Assembly (NCBI RefSeq): GCF_030295975.1
Contig: NZ_AP027364.1
Location: 558,001-622,000, forward strand
Length of the DNA stretch: 64,000 bases
Direction of reading: 5' to 3'
Source of the DNA: Thalassotalea atypica
GTDB lineage: Bacteria > Pseudomonadota > Gammaproteobacteria > Enterobacterales > Alteromonadaceae
The notes beneath the pieces are model-generated. The model worked only from the letters and a program-made list of their open reading frames with translations, did not search any database and was not told where the DNA came from. Below, in pieces: positions 62,618 through 64,000 of the stretch. A program made the translations under genes and the position numbers. Each line of letters opens with the position of its first letter. Within the stretch, counting starts at the first letter, position 1.

Positions 62618-62720
62618 ATGCTGAACATTTAATCAATTATGTGACATAGTGGTGTACGAAATGCTTCGCATAAAAATAGAAGCAACTTAACAATAACAAC
62701 AAAATAACCAAGGAGGGTAA

Positions 62721-63377
62721 ATGCGGACTCTTATTAAGTGGTTGATGCTCATTTGTGTATTAACCAATACTGCTCTTGCGCAATCGACACAAGATACGTT
62801 TGCTATCAATGATGAGCGGTTCGATAAACCCCTAGTGTTTAACGTTCAGTTACCCAAAAGTTATGTCAGTAAGCCAGACAAACGTTATGTGTTGTTGTTT
62901 GATTTTCATCCCTATTCGCATACCTATTTATCTGGTTTACATGACTGGATGAGCCATAATGGCGAGTGGCCGTGGCTTGAAACCATCATTGTAACGCCAG
63001 CCTATGGTAACCCTGTTGGTAAGTTATTTGATGAATCAGGCGAGACGACGCGGCTTATTGATTTTTTTGCCAGTCAATTAATTCCTGAAATAGACAAACA
63101 ATATCGAACCAATAAATTCCGAATCATCAGTGGCTTTCGTACTAACGGTACGATTGTGCTTTCAACATTACTTAATAAGCCTGAATTATTTAATGCTTAT
63201 ATTGCGATCAGCCCAGAGCTAAAAAAGGATTATGCGCAGATATTATCTAAGCTTAAGAACAAAGATCGTTTAAAAGGAGGGCAACATTGTTTTTTACTAT
63301 TCTCTCATGCATCAACCATCAAAGAAGATCATCAACTACCTACCTACCAAACGTTAAACCAAGGCTTAGCAAAATAA
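62721..63377 (+). CDS. Esterase-like protein, N-terminal part of a disrupted gene
   Basis: The 218-residue first half of a frame interrupted by a TAA at 63375-63377 has a signal peptide (IKWLMLICVLTNTALA) and the alpha/beta hydrolase fold of Fes/IroE-type esterases: RYVLLFDFHPYSHTYLSG and LINKPELFNAYIAISP-like LLNKPELFNAYIAISPEL. The nucleophile elbow that should read GHSxGG is GFRTNG, with R140 in the serine position, so no catalytic serine is present. AGGAGGG precedes ATG. The frame resumes directly at ATG 63378. This half alone is probably inactive. Confidence 0.8.
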   Translation: MRTLIKWLMLICVLTNTALAQSTQDTFAINDERFDKPLVFNVQLPKSYVSKPDKRYVLLFDFHPYSHTYLSGLHDWMSHNGEWPWLETIIVTPAYGNPVGKLFDESGETTRLIDFFASQLIPEIDKQYRTNKFRIISGFRTNGTIVLSTLLNKPELFNAYIAISPELKKDYAQILSKLKNKDRLKGGQHCFLLFSHASTIKEDHQLPTYQTLNQGLAK

Positions 63378-63860
63378 ATGGTCAACAACCAATATCATTA
63401 TCAGGATTTTGGTGCACATTACTTTATGTCGCTTCCCGCGTTGTCGGTTATCTCGGGCATTGAGGCATTATTTAGTGATATTCATCGTGGCTTACCCGCT
63501 GATTCTGTGATTGCTGAGCAGGGTGTCAAAGCGATCATCGCTCACTATAAGGATTTATCTGAAAACAAGTATGGCTTTGATGTTTCTCCTAAGCGCTCAA
63601 TAGAAACACTAGGGTTTTCATTATTAAAAAAATCTCCTGAGCAAGGGCTTAACGTCTTAAAAGAAAGCGTTAACAGCTTTCCTGAAGACGCCTATGCTTA
63701 TCACGCAGTTGCTCGGGCCTATGAACAGTTAGGCGACTTAGTCAATGCTGTAAAGTACCAAACTAAAGCAGCAGCACTAGGTAAGAACATGCTCTCCTGG
63801 CACCAGAAGCGACAACAAAAGTTCTTAGCGCAATACACTGAAAAACTGAAAGCGATGTAA
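63378..63860 (+). CDS. Continuation of the disrupted esterase-like gene (TPR C-terminus)
   Basis: The frame is the same as the preceding ORF, separated by a single TAA, and begins MVNNQYHYQDFGAHYFMSLP. This matches the C-terminal part of the esterase domain, where the conserved His lies near GAHYFM, followed by ALSVISGIEALFSD. A TPR-like tail of about 100 residues follows (PEDAYAYHAVARAYEQLGDL). AAA-TAA-ATG could derive from AAA-CAA-ATG by one substitution. It lacks its own ribosome-binding site, so independent translation is doubtful. Confidence 0.7.
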   Translation: MVNNQYHYQDFGAHYFMSLPALSVISGIEALFSDIHRGLPADSVIAEQGVKAIIAHYKDLSENKYGFDVSPKRSIETLGFSLLKKSPEQGLNVLKESVNSFPEDAYAYHAVARAYEQLGDLVNAVKYQTKAAALGKNMLSWHQKRQQKFLAQYTEKLKAM

Positions 63861-63900
63861 TTCGTTTTCAGCTTTCATGAAGCGCATAACAGCTTTAATA

Positions 63901-64000
63901 CTAACTGTTGATAGGCTCTATCGGTAACAGGCGAGAGTCTTCCAGCGACGCTGCTCGGTGGCCTATTCCTTTGAGGTATTCTTCATTCGTTGCAAACGCT
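63901..64000 (-). CDS. 3' end of a minus-strand gene (cut by window edge)
   Basis: The frame on the minus strand is open from the window edge to TAG at 63901-63903, and its last 33 codons give a protein-like sequence including HRAASLEDSRLLPIEPINS. Nothing can be said about the family. The gene continues beyond the window. Confidence 0.5.
   Translation of the reverse strand, partial: AFATNEEYLKGIGHRAASLEDSRLLPIEPINS

Overview
The window is 64 kb of chromosome from a marine, low-GC gammaproteobacterium, most likely in the order Alteromonadales (Colwellia/Thalassotalea-like). This is inferred from gene content and order: the alpha ribosomal operon, prkB close to a yhfA-type OsmC gene, pabA beside an ast arginine-degradation cluster, cysJIH, fadBA, many TonB/CadC-type/EAL genes and a long list of exported peptidases. 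No tRNA, rRNA, CRISPR array, insertion sequence, prophage or plasmid function was seen. Most of the window is ordinary core genome, with accessory stretches at about 22-49 kb and 62-64 kb.

Layout. 1-2.5 kb: the end of the alpha operon (rpsK-rpsD-rpoA-rplQ) closed by a strong terminator. 2.8-5.8 kb: prkB, a stop-start-coupled exported HEXXH protease, an OsmC-like gene and a small DUF3802-like gene. 6-12.3 kb (minus strand): arginine succinyltransferase pathway astC-astA-astD, a DUF1338 putative dioxygenase with all three metal ligands, and an HDOD gene. 12.4-15.8 kb (minus): pabA, pxpA and a MOSC-flavodoxin-reductase-ferredoxin fusion read from a TTG start. 16-18 kb: mpl and ubiX. 18-22 kb: a periplasmic binding protein and an exported beta-propeller/amidohydrolase. 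22.4-25.8 kb: PhoD-like phosphatase, DUF3224, GNAT and cupin genes. 25.9-27.9 kb: a membrane protein fused to a spermidine-synthase-like domain. 28.4-32 kb: oxyR, an unlisted 43-residue Cys-containing small ORF, and an exported catalase-peroxidase katG. 32.1-32.7 kb: a decayed outer-membrane barrel gene. 32.9-36.8 kb: GNAT, AraC regulator, M13 lipoprotein peptidase. 37-40.4 kb (minus): a patatin phospholipase, a Cys-rich exported protein and a TonB receptor with a His-rich N-terminus. 40.8-48.5 kb: two membrane-anchored CadC-type regulators (one with a beta-propeller sensor, one with TPR repeats), an S41 protease and an exported metallo-beta-lactamase-fold protein. 49-53.4 kb: cysJIH sulfate assimilation. 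53.6-58.7 kb: SRPBCC protein, TIGR03899 protein, response-regulator/GGDEF/EAL enzyme, MFS permease. 59-62.4 kb: fadBA. 62.7-63.9 kb: an esterase-like gene broken by one in-frame stop and lacking its nucleophile serine. The last 100 bases hold the 3' end of a minus-strand gene.

Functional themes: translation/transcription core; arginine and 5-oxoproline catabolism; peptidoglycan recycling; peroxide defence (OxyR plus a periplasmic KatG); metal acquisition (His-rich receptor plus Cys-rich partner); sulfite reduction; beta-oxidation. No clearly new multi-gene system stands out. The best leads are the small ORF between oxyR and katG, the Cys-rich/His-rich receptor pair, the CadC-propeller/S41 pair, the three-module MOSC fusion, and two genes caught in decay.
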